This document shows positions 1-7,059 of a stretch of DNA of 16,465 nt, piece by piece. Source of the stretch: an uncultured Clostridium sp. (GTDB taxonomy: Bacteria > Bacillota > Clostridia > Lachnospirales > Anaerotignaceae); assembly GCA_947246775.1 (NCBI GenBank), contig CAMXTM010000009.1, positions 1 to 16,465 of the forward strand. Direction: 5' to 3'. Position 1 is the stretch's first letter. The number at the start of each line of letters is the position of its first letter. The notes beneath the pieces were generated by a model. It worked only from the letters and a program-made list of their open reading frames with translations. It was not told the DNA's origin and searched no databases. The position numbers and the translations under genes are program-made.

Positions 1-222
1 TTGAAATTGGTGCTGGTTCATGACCGCGTGAACTGCTCCTCTCAAATATTAGAAATGCTAAAAACAGATATTATAAAAGTAATATCTAATTACATGGAAA
101 TTGACGAAGATGAATTAGATATTCAAATCACGCAAACACAATCTGATGATAATATGGGTACTGTACCTGTGCTTTATGCTAATATCCCTATCAAAAGTAT
201 GAGAAAGGTAAATCAAGATTAA
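1..222 (+). CDS. minE: Cell division topological specificity factor MinE (5'-truncated)
   Basis: MinE displaces MinC and stimulates the MinD ATPase at the membrane, so that division is restricted to midcell. The visible 73 codons match the conserved MinE core and C-terminal dimerisation domain: LKLVLVHDR at the start, then DIIKVISNYMEIDEDELDI, and a closing NIPIKS segment. Family members are about 85-90 residues long and begin with a short N-terminal MinD-binding helix, which is missing here. The window therefore opens inside the gene, and the TTG at position 1 is most likely an internal Leu codon rather than a start. minE beside rodA and mgsA is the usual end of the clostridial mreBCD-pbp2-minCDE-rodA-mgsA cluster, so minD probably lies just outside the window. 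Confidence 0.93.
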   Translation: MKLVLVHDRVNCSSQILEMLKTDIIKVISNYMEIDEDELDIQITQTQSDDNMGTVPVLYANIPIKSMRKVNQD

Positions 223-238
223 TTTTTACATATGTTTC

Positions 239-267
239 TTGAAACTGCAATATAAAAATGATACAAT
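239..267 (+). promoter_or_regulatory. Sigma-A-type extended -10 promoter for nfi
   Basis: TTGAAA (239-244, 5/6 to consensus) is separated by exactly 17 nt from TACAAT (262-267, 5/6), which is preceded by a TGA extended -10. It lies between the minE stop and the nfi start and would give a leader of about 27 nt containing the GAGAGGA ribosome binding site. This suggests nfi is transcribed independently of the min operon. Confidence 0.65.
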
Positions 268-300
268 AATACTATCATTAGCAGAGAGGAACAATATGAT

Positions 301-1020
301 ATGAAACAATTAAATAAAAATGAATTTTTCGCTCTATCAGAAGCGGATTGCATTGAAATTCAAAATAAATTGTCTCATAAAGTAATACAACACAATATCA
401 TTCCATTAGAGTCTATTGAAACAGTTGCTGGTGTAGACATTGCTTACTGGAATCAAAAAGATATAGAATTAGCAGTGTGTTGTATTGTAGTTATTGATTT
501 TAAACACAAAACAATTATCGAAAAACAACATACAGCAGGAAAAATCAACTTTCCTTACATTGCTGGCTGTTTGGCTTTTCGAGAGCTTCCTCTTATTATT
601 GAAACAGCCACAAAACTCAAACACAAACCAGATATATTTCTATTTGATGGAAATGGTATTTTGCATACCAGATATATGGGATTGGCTACACACGCATCAT
701 TTTATTTAGAGTCACCCACCATAGGCATTGCAAAAAAATATTTTAAAGTAGAGGGAGCAAGTTTTTCTACTCCTGACAATATTGCTGGCTGTTATTCAAA
801 CATTATAAAAGACAATAAAATATTAGCAAGAGCAATTAGAACACATAAAGATGTGAAACCAATATTTGCCTCTGTGGGCAACTATATTGATATAGATACT
901 GTAACAAATATTGCACTCACATTAACAGACAAACAAAGTCATATACCAATTCCAACTAGATATGCTGATTTAGAAACTCATATCAAACGCAAGGAACTGA
1001 TGACTTCTACTTTTTGTTAA
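301..1020 (+). CDS. nfi: Endonuclease V (deoxyinosine 3'-endonuclease)
   Basis: Endonuclease V nicks DNA at the second phosphodiester bond 3' of deoxyinosine and starts repair of deaminated adenine. The 239-residue protein is of family length and has the RNase H-like core. GVDIAY carries the first metal-binding Asp (D46). PYIAG is the substrate wedge, followed by AFRE (E95). FDGNG carries D116, and GIAKK carries K145. These correspond to the D/E/D/K set of characterised enzymes. The family's usual DGHG is DGNG here. The start is set by GAGAGGA at 284-290, 10 nt before the ATG; an upstream ATG at 296 opens a two-codon frame only. The gene has its own promoter (239-267) and terminator (1047-1083), so it sits as a self-contained unit between minE and rodA. 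Confidence 0.93.
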   Translation: MKQLNKNEFFALSEADCIEIQNKLSHKVIQHNIIPLESIETVAGVDIAYWNQKDIELAVCCIVVIDFKHKTIIEKQHTAGKINFPYIAGCLAFRELPLIIETATKLKHKPDIFLFDGNGILHTRYMGLATHASFYLESPTIGIAKKYFKVEGASFSTPDNIAGCYSNIIKDNKILARAIRTHKDVKPIFASVGNYIDIDTVTNIALTLTDKQSHIPIPTRYADLETHIKRKELMTSTFC

Positions 1021-1046
1021 AGTTACATATTCTATTTTTGTTTATT

Positions 1047-1083
1047 ACAGACCGAATTGTTTTTTTCGGTCTGTCATTGTTTT
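1047..1083 (+). terminator. Rho-independent terminator after nfi
   Basis: A perfect 10-bp inverted repeat, ACAGACCGAA (1047-1056) and TTCGGTCTGT (1065-1074), has an 8-nt T-rich loop. It is followed by CATTGTTTT, a weak T tract. It begins 27 nt after the nfi stop and 50 nt before rodA, so it may only partly stop transcripts entering rodA. Confidence 0.65.
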
Positions 1084-1123
1084 ATGACATATATTTATTT
1101 TCTTTATAGGAGGTTTATGAAGT

Positions 1124-2278
1124 ATGTTTACTGAAACAAATATCAAAAAGCAACTTTCTAATTTAGACTTTTGGCTCATTGGTGCAATCTGTATTTTATC
1201 CGTATTTGGTATTGTCTGTATTGGCAGCGCAACACACATCAATTTAGGCGCTGACCCAGGCAATTTTTATAAACAAATGGTTTGGTTTGCTATTGGACTT
1301 GCCTTAATGATTGCTGCTTCTCTTGTAGATTATGAAGCCTTATCTCAATTTTATGTGCTTTTTTATTTATTAAATATACTGATGTTAATTGCTGTACTAT
1401 TTTTAGGAACAAATGTAAACGGTGCTACTCGTTGGATTTCTCTTGGTCCTGTCAGTCTGCAACCGTCGGAATTTGCAAAGCTAATTATGATATTTTTTTT
1501 AGCAAAATTTTTAACAAAAAAGCAAGAACAAATTAATCAGTTTTCAACATTGTTATTTGTTTGCATCACTGTTTTAATTCCTGTTGCTCTCATACAAGAG
1601 CAACCTTCCCTTTCCGCAAGTCTTGTACTTCTTGCTATATTATGCATTACACTATTTGTAGCAGGTATTGATTTTAAAATTATTAGACTTGTATTATGCA
1701 TTGTTGTACCTTGTATTGCTTTTGTATTATGGGACGTAAGCCGGGAAACGCCTTTGATTATGGACCAAATACTAAAAGAACATCAATTTACAAGACTTTT
1801 AACTTTTGTTGACCCAAGCCGTGATATGGACTCTTACTATCAAACAGAAAAAGCAATCAATGCCATTGGCTCTGGTCAGCTCAACGGAAAAGGACTTTAT
1901 CAAGGTACGCTCAATCAGTTAAGTTACTTACCTGAACCCCATAATGACTTTATTTTTTCTGTTATTGGAGAAGAATTTGGATTTATTGGTTGTATAGTGG
2001 TGCTATTATTGTTGCTTTTTATCATTTTTCGTTGTATATTAATAGCAGTATCTATTCGTGATTCATTTAGTCAGCTTATTGTAGTAGGCGTTGCTGGCAT
2101 GATTGCTTTTCAAACATTTATTAATGTTGGTGTTGCAACAGGCATTATGCCAAATACTGGTATGTCTTTACCTTTTGTTAGTTATGGTGGTAGCTCTATG
2201 TGGACAAACATGACCGCAATTGGTTTAGTATTAAATATTGGTATGAAACGCTCTAAATCGCTTTTTGAGGGGGTTTAA
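1124..2278 (+). CDS. rodA: SEDS-family peptidoglycan glycosyltransferase RodA
   Basis: RodA polymerises lipid II into glycan strands for lateral wall growth, working with a class B PBP (PBP2) and the MreBCD complex. The 384-residue protein is a multi-pass membrane protein with about ten hydrophobic segments. SEDS signatures are present: LQPSEFAKL (112-120), LPEPHNDFIFSVIGEE (269-284) with the catalytic extracellular Asp at D275, and the closing NVGVATGIMPNTGMSLPF block (about 335-351) followed by SYGGSS. The start is fixed by ATAGGAGG at 1107-1113; the ATG at 1117 hits a stop after five codons. Its place after minE and before the mgsA-like gene points to RodA rather than FtsW or SpoVE. No clear promoter is visible directly upstream, so it may depend on read-through of the nfi terminator. 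Confidence 0.93.
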   Translation: MFTETNIKKQLSNLDFWLIGAICILSVFGIVCIGSATHINLGADPGNFYKQMVWFAIGLALMIAASLVDYEALSQFYVLFYLLNILMLIAVLFLGTNVNGATRWISLGPVSLQPSEFAKLIMIFFLAKFLTKKQEQINQFSTLLFVCITVLIPVALIQEQPSLSASLVLLAILCITLFVAGIDFKIIRLVLCIVVPCIAFVLWDVSRETPLIMDQILKEHQFTRLLTFVDPSRDMDSYYQTEKAINAIGSGQLNGKGLYQGTLNQLSYLPEPHNDFIFSVIGEEFGFIGCIVVLLLLLFIIFRCILIAVSIRDSFSQLIVVGVAGMIAFQTFINVGVATGIMPNTGMSLPFVSYGGSSMWTNMTAIGLVLNIGMKRSKSLFEGV

Positions 2279-2337
2279 AAATTTTGTTTCTATACTCTTT
2301 GAATTGATTGAAAAGTGCAAAAAGTGATGAAAACAAT

Positions 2338-2358
2338 ACGGATTTTTATATCCGTTTT
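2338..2358 (+). terminator. Possible weak terminator after rodA
   Basis: A 6-bp inverted repeat ACGGAT (2338-2343) and ATCCGT (2350-2355) with a 6-nt loop is followed by only a few T residues. It lies 60 nt after the rodA stop. The short stem makes it a tentative call. Confidence 0.4.
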
Positions 2359-2506
2359 GATAATAACTCATTTTTAGATAAAAACAAAACAGGGTATCTA
2401 ATAAAGGAGTTATCTGTTTCACACAAAAGAAAACGCAGGTTGCAGCGTTAACGTATCTAAAGATATAAAAAAAAGGAAAGGAGAAATTACTTTAAAACTT
2501 GCAGCA

Positions 2507-2536
2507 TTATAAAAAGTTTACTTTTTATAAGTTTTT
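2507..2536 (+). terminator. AU-rich perfect hairpin with T tail upstream of the mgsA-like gene
   Basis: TTATAAAAAG (2507-2516) and CTTTTTATAA (2521-2530) form a perfect 10-bp stem with a TTTA loop. GTTTTT follows at 2531-2536. It ends only 16 nt before the mgsA-like ATG. It could be an intrinsic terminator or attenuator, or a structure affecting translation start. The stem is almost all A-U, so terminator strength is doubtful. Confidence 0.45.
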
Positions 2537-2552
2537 GGTAATGGGTTAAATT

Positions 2553-2948
2553 ATGAATATTGCTTTAATTGCACATGACAACAAAAAAAAATTGATGGAA
2601 AATCTTTGTATTGCGTACCGTCATATACTTTGCAAACATGAATTATATGCTACTGGTACAACAGGTCGTCTTGTAGAAGAAACAGCTAATCTTGTCGTAC
2701 ACAAATATTTAGCAGGCCCTTTAGGTGGTGAGCAACAACTTGGTGCACAGGTTGTCAACAATGATATTGACTTAGTCATTTTTTTAAGAGACCCTGTAAC
2801 ACAAAAAAATTATGAACCTGATATTAACTCTATATTACGTCTTTGCGATATGCATAATATTCCTCTTGCCAGCAATTTGGCTACAGCAGAAGTATTATTG
2901 CTCGCTTTAGACAGAGGTGATTTAGATTGGAGAAACGTGGTGAAATGA
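2553..2948 (+). CDS. mgsA: Methylglyoxal synthase-like protein with altered active-site residues
   Basis: Methylglyoxal synthase converts dihydroxyacetone phosphate to methylglyoxal and phosphate, a cytosolic bypass of lower glycolysis. The 131 residues match the family along the whole length: IALIAHD (3-9), [10 protein letters not shown] (31-40, phosphate binding), GPLGG (55-59), VIFLRDP (75-81) and [12 protein letters not shown] (102-113). Two conserved positions differ. The catalytic Asp of GGDQQ (D71 in E. coli) is Glu (E60). The active-site His before the (D/E)PD motif (H98 in E. coli) is Tyr (Y87). D9, D80 and D90 are kept. The ribosome binding site is weak. The DUF1294 gene follows with a 1-nt gap, so the two are probably co-translated. 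Family membership is sure; synthase activity is not. Confidence 0.85.
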   Translation: MNIALIAHDNKKKLMENLCIAYRHILCKHELYATGTTGRLVEETANLVVHKYLAGPLGGEQQLGAQVVNNDIDLVIFLRDPVTQKNYEPDINSILRLCDMHNIPLASNLATAEVLLLALDRGDLDWRNVVK

Positions 2949-2949
2949 T

Positions 2950-3279
2950 ATGGCTTTATATACAAAAATATTACTCATCTATACACTCATTATAAATATT
3001 GGATTATTTTTTACAATGGGTTTTGACAAACACAGTGCGAAAAAAGAACAATGGCGTGTTCCTGAAGCTACTTTGTTTATATTAGCACTTTTAGGCGGCA
3101 GTATAGGTGGTTTTATTGCTATGAAAGTATTTCATCACAAAACAAGAAAGTGGTATTTTTATGTAATTTTTATTTTAGCTCTGTTTTTTCAAATTATGTT
3201 ATGGGTATTGCTTTTCTCCAGACAAACATTTTTGCTGCTTCCAGGAGCGACTAACGACCATATCATGACATGGATATGA
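2950..3279 (+). CDS. DUF1294 small membrane protein
   Basis: A 109-residue protein of the DUF1294 family, whose function is unknown. It has an N-terminal transmembrane segment (about 5-23). The family signature follows: FDKHSAKK, then WRVPEATLF, then LLGGSIGG with a second hydrophobic segment, then FHHKTRKWYF. A third transmembrane segment covers about 69-90. After it comes a polar tail of about 18 residues. The start codon lies 1 nt after the stop of the mgsA-like gene, and GGTGA near 2939-2943 could serve as ribosome binding site, so translation is likely coupled. A strong terminator follows, making this the last gene of the + strand block. Confidence 0.8.
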   Translation: MALYTKILLIYTLIINIGLFFTMGFDKHSAKKEQWRVPEATLFILALLGGSIGGFIAMKVFHHKTRKWYFYVIFILALFFQIMLWVLLFSRQTFLLLPGATNDHIMTWI

Positions 3280-3288
3280 TACAAATTG

Positions 3289-3323
3289 AGCCATTGAAAA
3301 CAGCGTTTTCAATGGCTTTTTTT
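3289..3323 (+). terminator. Strong rho-independent terminator closing the + strand block
   Basis: A perfect 13-bp stem, AGCCATTGAAAAC (3289-3301) and GTTTTCAATGGCT (3305-3317), has a 3-nt loop and a run of seven T (3317-3323). It sits between the convergent DUF1294 and sleB genes. On the - strand the hairpin lacks a following T run, so it is chiefly a + strand terminator. Confidence 0.9.
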
Positions 3324-3328
3324 GAACA

Positions 3329-4036
3329 TTATTTTACTCCAAACACATGCCGCCCTATTGATGTTGTAATAGGCACTGACCATATCCAACGGCTTGTTGC
3401 TGTGGCAGGATTCCAATAATACAATGCGCCATTTGTAGGGTCCCAGCCATTTAATGCGTCTTGTGCGGCACGAAAAGCGGTATCATTTGGTGTTAGTGTA
3501 ATCTGTCCATCTCTTACTGCATCAAAAGCACCCCTTTGGTACACTACCTCCGCTATCGAATTGGGAAAATCTTCGCTTGACACTCTATTTAATATGACTG
3601 CGCCAACTGCAACTTGCCCCTCATAAGGTTCTCCTCTTGCTTCGCCATGTATTGCTGAGGCAAGCAAATATAAATCTTCATCTACATTACTTTGCTCTGT
3701 TTGACCTATACCACTACTGCCCGTTCCTGAAGAAATGCCTAATGCCCTTAGCGTTGCCTCGCCTGCAATACCATCTGCTGTCAAGTTATTATCTCTCTGA
3801 AATGCTACAATCGCATTATAAGTACCTGTTCCATAAATGCCATCTACACTTCCTGTATAATATCCCCTGTTTTTTAATGCCTGCTGCACATCTCTAACAA
3901 GTTGCCCCCTTGTTCCCCAAGAAACAAAAGAAATTGTTGCAACCGTTTCATTTTTATTTTTACAATACAATGCCGCTGATGCTGTGACAAACACACAACA
4001 CAACAAAATAATCACTTTACCTACTCTATTTTTCAT
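3329..4036 (-). CDS. sleB: Spore cortex-lytic enzyme, SleB-type cell wall hydrolase
   Basis: SleB-type lytic transglycosylases degrade the muramic-lactam-containing spore cortex during germination. I start at the ATG at 4036 (235 residues) because GGAGTGG lies 4 nt upstream; a longer TTG frame from 4054 has no such site. Residues 1-25 form a membrane anchor or signal segment. Residues 44-99 are a PG_binding_1 repeat (LVRDVQQALKNRGYY, DGIYGTGT, AFQ, DGIAG). Residues 124-233 are the Hydrolase_2 domain, with the likely catalytic Glu in HGEARGE (E132), then VAVGAVILNR and an ALYYWNP block. It lies 28 nt after spoIIR, consistent with co-transcription. No ypeB partner is visible next to it, so the CwlJ/SleB subfamily assignment rests on domain order. 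Confidence 0.87.
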   Translation of the reverse strand: MKNRVGKVIILLCCVFVTASAALYCKNKNETVATISFVSWGTRGQLVRDVQQALKNRGYYTGSVDGIYGTGTYNAIVAFQRDNNLTADGIAGEATLRALGISSGTGSSGIGQTEQSNVDEDLYLLASAIHGEARGEPYEGQVAVGAVILNRVSSEDFPNSIAEVVYQRGAFDAVRDGQITLTPNDTAFRAAQDALNGWDPTNGALYYWNPATATSRWIWSVPITTSIGRHVFGVK

Positions 4037-4064
4037 GCTACCACTCCGAAACAATATATATTTT

Positions 4065-4751
4065 TTAGTGATTTTCTCTTTCTTGCCACCACTCTACTAT
4101 TTTAAATTTGACATGAGCAGAAACGCCTTGTTCTGTGCTATCTACAATGCAATATTCTTCTTCTGTCAGACTACTTTGCAACTTTTCTTTGCTTTGTTCT
4201 GTTACTTCAGAATATGCCACATCTACATAGCACAATGGCGGATAGACAACACACCACCAGTTTTGTCCTTCCCCTTTTCCAATTTCTACACAAAGTGCAT
4301 CATATATCCCTGCTGGAAATGACAAATTACCATATTTTTTAAGAGGAAATGCTGTCTTTTCCAAATATACTTTTACGTTATAGTCATAGCCTCTTTGATG
4401 GATTTCTTGCAATGCTACTTTTTTTATTTTTTCAAAATTATTTTTTAAAAATAATTCCGTTTGCTGTTTTGTATGGCATTTTTCTAAATCTTCTCCTAAT
4501 TCTTTTAATATCGCATCTCTAACAAATAATTTTAAAGTTTGGTCGCTTTCTGCATCACTATTTGCTCGTACATGAAATCGAATTACTTTTTGTGCAATGC
4601 CACTTTGTATTTGTTCAGAATAGGTTTTTGTTACGACTGCTACACAAAATAAAGCAAATACCACAGTCAAAATACAAGCCCACATGATATTTTTTTTCTC
4701 TACTTTTAATATATATTTCACTCTATAATATGTATATGCCAATCCTTTCAT
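4065..4751 (-). CDS. spoIIR: Stage II sporulation protein R (SpoIIR)
   Basis: SpoIIR is made in the forespore and secreted towards the mother cell, where it triggers SpoIIGA-dependent processing of pro-sigma-E. The 228-residue protein has an N-terminal membrane segment (about 23-42) and then the family core: IRFHVRANSDAESDQTLKL (57-75) with VRDAIL, later YGNLSFPAGIYDALCVEIG (140-158) and NWWCVVYPPLCYVD (164-177). The ATG at 4751 is preceded by AGGTG at 7-nt spacing. The first ~20 residues before the membrane segment are positively charged, as expected for a signal anchor. It lies between gerAC (80 nt upstream) and sleB (28 nt downstream). Confidence 0.92.
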   Translation of the reverse strand: MKGLAYTYYRVKYILKVEKKNIMWACILTVVFALFCVAVVTKTYSEQIQSGIAQKVIRFHVRANSDAESDQTLKLFVRDAILKELGEDLEKCHTKQQTELFLKNNFEKIKKVALQEIHQRGYDYNVKVYLEKTAFPLKKYGNLSFPAGIYDALCVEIGKGEGQNWWCVVYPPLCYVDVAYSEVTEQSKEKLQSSLTEEEYCIVDSTEQGVSAHVKFKIVEWWQERENH

Positions 4752-4782
4752 ATTTTCACCTGCTTTTTTATTTGATATGAAA

Positions 4783-4811
4783 AGGATTGACCACGAATCA
4801 AAATGTTATAC
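4783..4811 (-). promoter_or_regulatory. Tentative sigma-F-like promoter for spoIIR
   Basis: On the - strand GTATA (4811-4807) is followed after 14 nt by GGTCAATCCT (4792-4783), a partial match to the sigma-F pattern of GyATA and GGnnAnA. Position and the known sigma-F dependence of spoIIR in Bacillus make it plausible. The -10 match is incomplete, and read-through from gerAC is equally possible. Confidence 0.3.
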
Positions 4812-4831
4812 CTTTTTTTCCAAAAAAAATA

Positions 4832-5962
4832 TCAATCTACAATGCCGATTGTCCGAATATTGACAGCAACCTCTATATCAAATTCCATATTTTTTATCAT
4901 TTCATTTGCATCTGTTCCATATTTTTGATACAGTGCAACATCTTGTTTTTTTAGTTTTGTTGCAATATCAAAAATATCTTTCTGATATTTTTTTTGTGCT
5001 AATGCTATTGTATTTTCTATTTCTGATTTTATGATGATTTCAAATATATTTTCTATTTCATTTAAAGAATTACTTTTTAATATACTTTCGCTTTCCAAAC
5101 GGCTGCCCTCTGCGCTGCCCTCAATGGATACTTTTACATGACAAAGTAATTTATTATTTTGTTCTGAAAAAGACATATCACTTTTGTTTTGATATATCCA
5201 CATAGGAATGGTGTTATTTTGCCATATTCCGTCTATTACAGCTCCTTTTCCCTCTCCTTGCAATAATAATACCCCTTGTTCCTGTTCATTTGTTAAACTG
5301 CCAATAAAAGCATAATCGCTTATGGCAATGCCACCGCCTATTTTAATGCCCTGCTCTGTTGCTGTGATTTTAGGCAAGATACTACTTCCTCTACTGCTTC
5401 TTAATTCTCGTAAAAAGGTTTCTAAATCTAATTTTTTGGTTACAGCTACATCTTGTGCGGTATTTTTATAAAAATCCCATATAAAAAGTCCTGTAGAAGA
5501 ATCTTGTTTTAATATGGTATTAACACAATCTTGTGCTTTATCATCTGTGCCAAGCAAAATAATTTTTCCTGAAATATCTTGATTTCTTTCCAATTCATCT
5601 AACACAGACTGCAAATATTGTTTTTCTTGCAACAATTCTTTTCCTAGTACAACTGTTTTAAGCTGACCTAAATACACCTGTATACTACTATAACTGTCTG
5701 CCTGTCTTACAGCAGAGGCTATTGTATCTCCCTCTACTACAATCCCTTTGTCGCTGGATTCACTATCACCGCCCTCTTCGCTACTACTACTCATTGCAGA
5801 AAGCTGTGCTGGTGCTAAGGTAATCAAATATCGCTTATCGTTTTCTCCTTTATCAATTCCCATTGTAATAATATAACTTCTGTCTTCCATTTCTCTATCG
5901 TCCCAACAGCCAGAAAGGAAACAAACAAGCAGTACCACAATACATTGTTTTAAATATTTCAT
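4832..5962 (-). CDS. gerAC: Germinant receptor C subunit (GerAC-family lipoprotein)
   Basis: C subunits of GerA-type receptors are lipoproteins on the spore inner membrane that act with the A and B subunits to sense germinants. The 376-residue protein has a lipoprotein signal with lipobox LSGC (C19), directly followed by the family WDDREMEDRSYI motif. ITMGIDKG comes next, and the length is close to the usual 370-400. A Ser/Glu-rich stretch at about 60-72 lies in the first domain. The C-terminal domain includes a KKYQKDIFDIATKL helix. The start overlaps the gerAB stop by 4 nt (ATGA), with GGAGGG upstream, so translation is coupled. Which germinant it responds to cannot be inferred. Confidence 0.92.
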   Translation of the reverse strand: MKYLKQCIVVLLVCFLSGCWDDREMEDRSYIITMGIDKGENDKRYLITLAPAQLSAMSSSSEEGGDSESSDKGIVVEGDTIASAVRQADSYSSIQVYLGQLKTVVLGKELLQEKQYLQSVLDELERNQDISGKIILLGTDDKAQDCVNTILKQDSSTGLFIWDFYKNTAQDVAVTKKLDLETFLRELRSSRGSSILPKITATEQGIKIGGGIAISDYAFIGSLTNEQEQGVLLLQGEGKGAVIDGIWQNNTIPMWIYQNKSDMSFSEQNNKLLCHVKVSIEGSAEGSRLESESILKSNSLNEIENIFEIIIKSEIENTIALAQKKYQKDIFDIATKLKKQDVALYQKYGTDANEMIKNMEFDIEVAVNIRTIGIVD

Positions 5963-7059
5963 AAGCGTTTCCCTCCTTTTATGCTGTCCAATAGTAAAAG
6001 CACTACTGGCAATATCAATACATAAAATACACCACCATACTGTTTTAATAGTTTGATATAGTCATAGGTCTGCGCAACATCTTGTGGCAATACCGCAACC
6101 ACAAACACCACTATCATCACAAAAATTATCCATTTTCTAGCAGGTATTTTTTTATTTTTTTGGATTCTTTCAAAAATAACTGTCACAAAAAATAACGCTG
6201 CACTTACCGATGCAAAAATAGACGCCACCCAAAACCAAAGCATAAAAATATCTTGTCTATCCAAAAAAGAACCTGGCATTTGTAGAGAATCCATCATTTG
6301 CAACACCGGAAACAGTTTATTGACAACAGAATATTCCCCAAATACCGCAATCGTTAGCAAGGTAATCAGTGTCATAAAAAATGCTATGGCAATTCCCGCT
6401 TGTAACATACCTTTTTTTGCCTTTTTTGGCTGCTGTAAATAGGGAAATGCCAGTAACAAAAATTCTAACCCTTGAAAGGATAATATCGTATCCCAAGCAC
6501 CATACAAATATGCTGAAGTATCATGGCTGAACATTGGGCGCAAATTGCTATAATCTGCTGCAAAAATGGCAAGTATCATCAATATTAAAAAGGGTACAAA
6601 AACAAATACAAATAGTATCTCTCCTGTTCTTGCACGACATTCATAACCGATTGCTGACACATAGCCACTAATCAATAACATAGCAAGTGCTGTAATAAAG
6701 ATAGGGGTACGAAAAAGCATAGATTGTCCTATCATTTCACAAAAGATACGCAATTCTAATCCAGCACCTATCATAATTTTAATTGCTAAGCCCAAGGAAA
6801 CCAATATCCCTATTGGGCGTGTCAGCAACATCTGCGACAGTTCTACTACGGTTTTATCTGTATGCCTTTGTCCCAATGTCGTAAAAACAATCGTAAATAT
6901 TGCCATAATCGCACTACCAATGAACACCGCTAACCAGCCATCATTTCCTGCTATCTGTGCTGCTTGTCTAGGCAGCGTGACAACTGCTGTGCCAAATAAA
7001 TCTAGTATCAGCAATGCCTGTAGCTGTCTAATTGAAATTTTATCATTTTCGGAAAACAT
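5959..7059 (-). CDS. gerAB: Germinant receptor B subunit (GerAB-family spore permease)
   Basis: The B subunit is an APC-superfamily membrane protein thought to bind the germinant. The 366 residues contain about ten hydrophobic segments, beginning after the short cytoplasmic N-terminus ending in ISIRQLQALLILDLFG. RTPIFITALAMLLISGYVSAIGYECRARTGE around 117-147 and the FQGLEFLLLAFPYLQ segment (about 195-209) fit the spore germination permease family. The ATG overlaps the gerAA stop by one nucleotide (TAATG), with GGGAGG 8 nt upstream. The stop overlaps gerAC. Tight A-B-C coupling is typical of these receptors. Confidence 0.93.
   Translation of the reverse strand: MFSENDKISIRQLQALLILDLFGTAVVTLPRQAAQIAGNDGWLAVFIGSAIMAIFTIVFTTLGQRHTDKTVVELSQMLLTRPIGILVSLGLAIKIMIGAGLELRIFCEMIGQSMLFRTPIFITALAMLLISGYVSAIGYECRARTGEILFVFVFVPFLILMILAIFAADYSNLRPMFSHDTSAYLYGAWDTILSFQGLEFLLLAFPYLQQPKKAKKGMLQAGIAIAFFMTLITLLTIAVFGEYSVVNKLFPVLQMMDSLQMPGSFLDRQDIFMLWFWVASIFASVSAALFFVTVIFERIQKNKKIPARKWIIFVMIVVFVVAVLPQDVAQTYDYIKLLKQYGGVFYVLILPVVLLLLDSIKGGKRL

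Noticed and set aside
494-709. Open frame overlapping nfi on the same strand
   Set aside because: It lies entirely inside the well-supported endonuclease V gene in another frame and shows no recognisable domain.
3637-3897. 86-codon + strand open frame within sleB and neighbouring antisense frames
   Set aside because: Antisense shadow of a gene with clear PG-binding and hydrolase domains.
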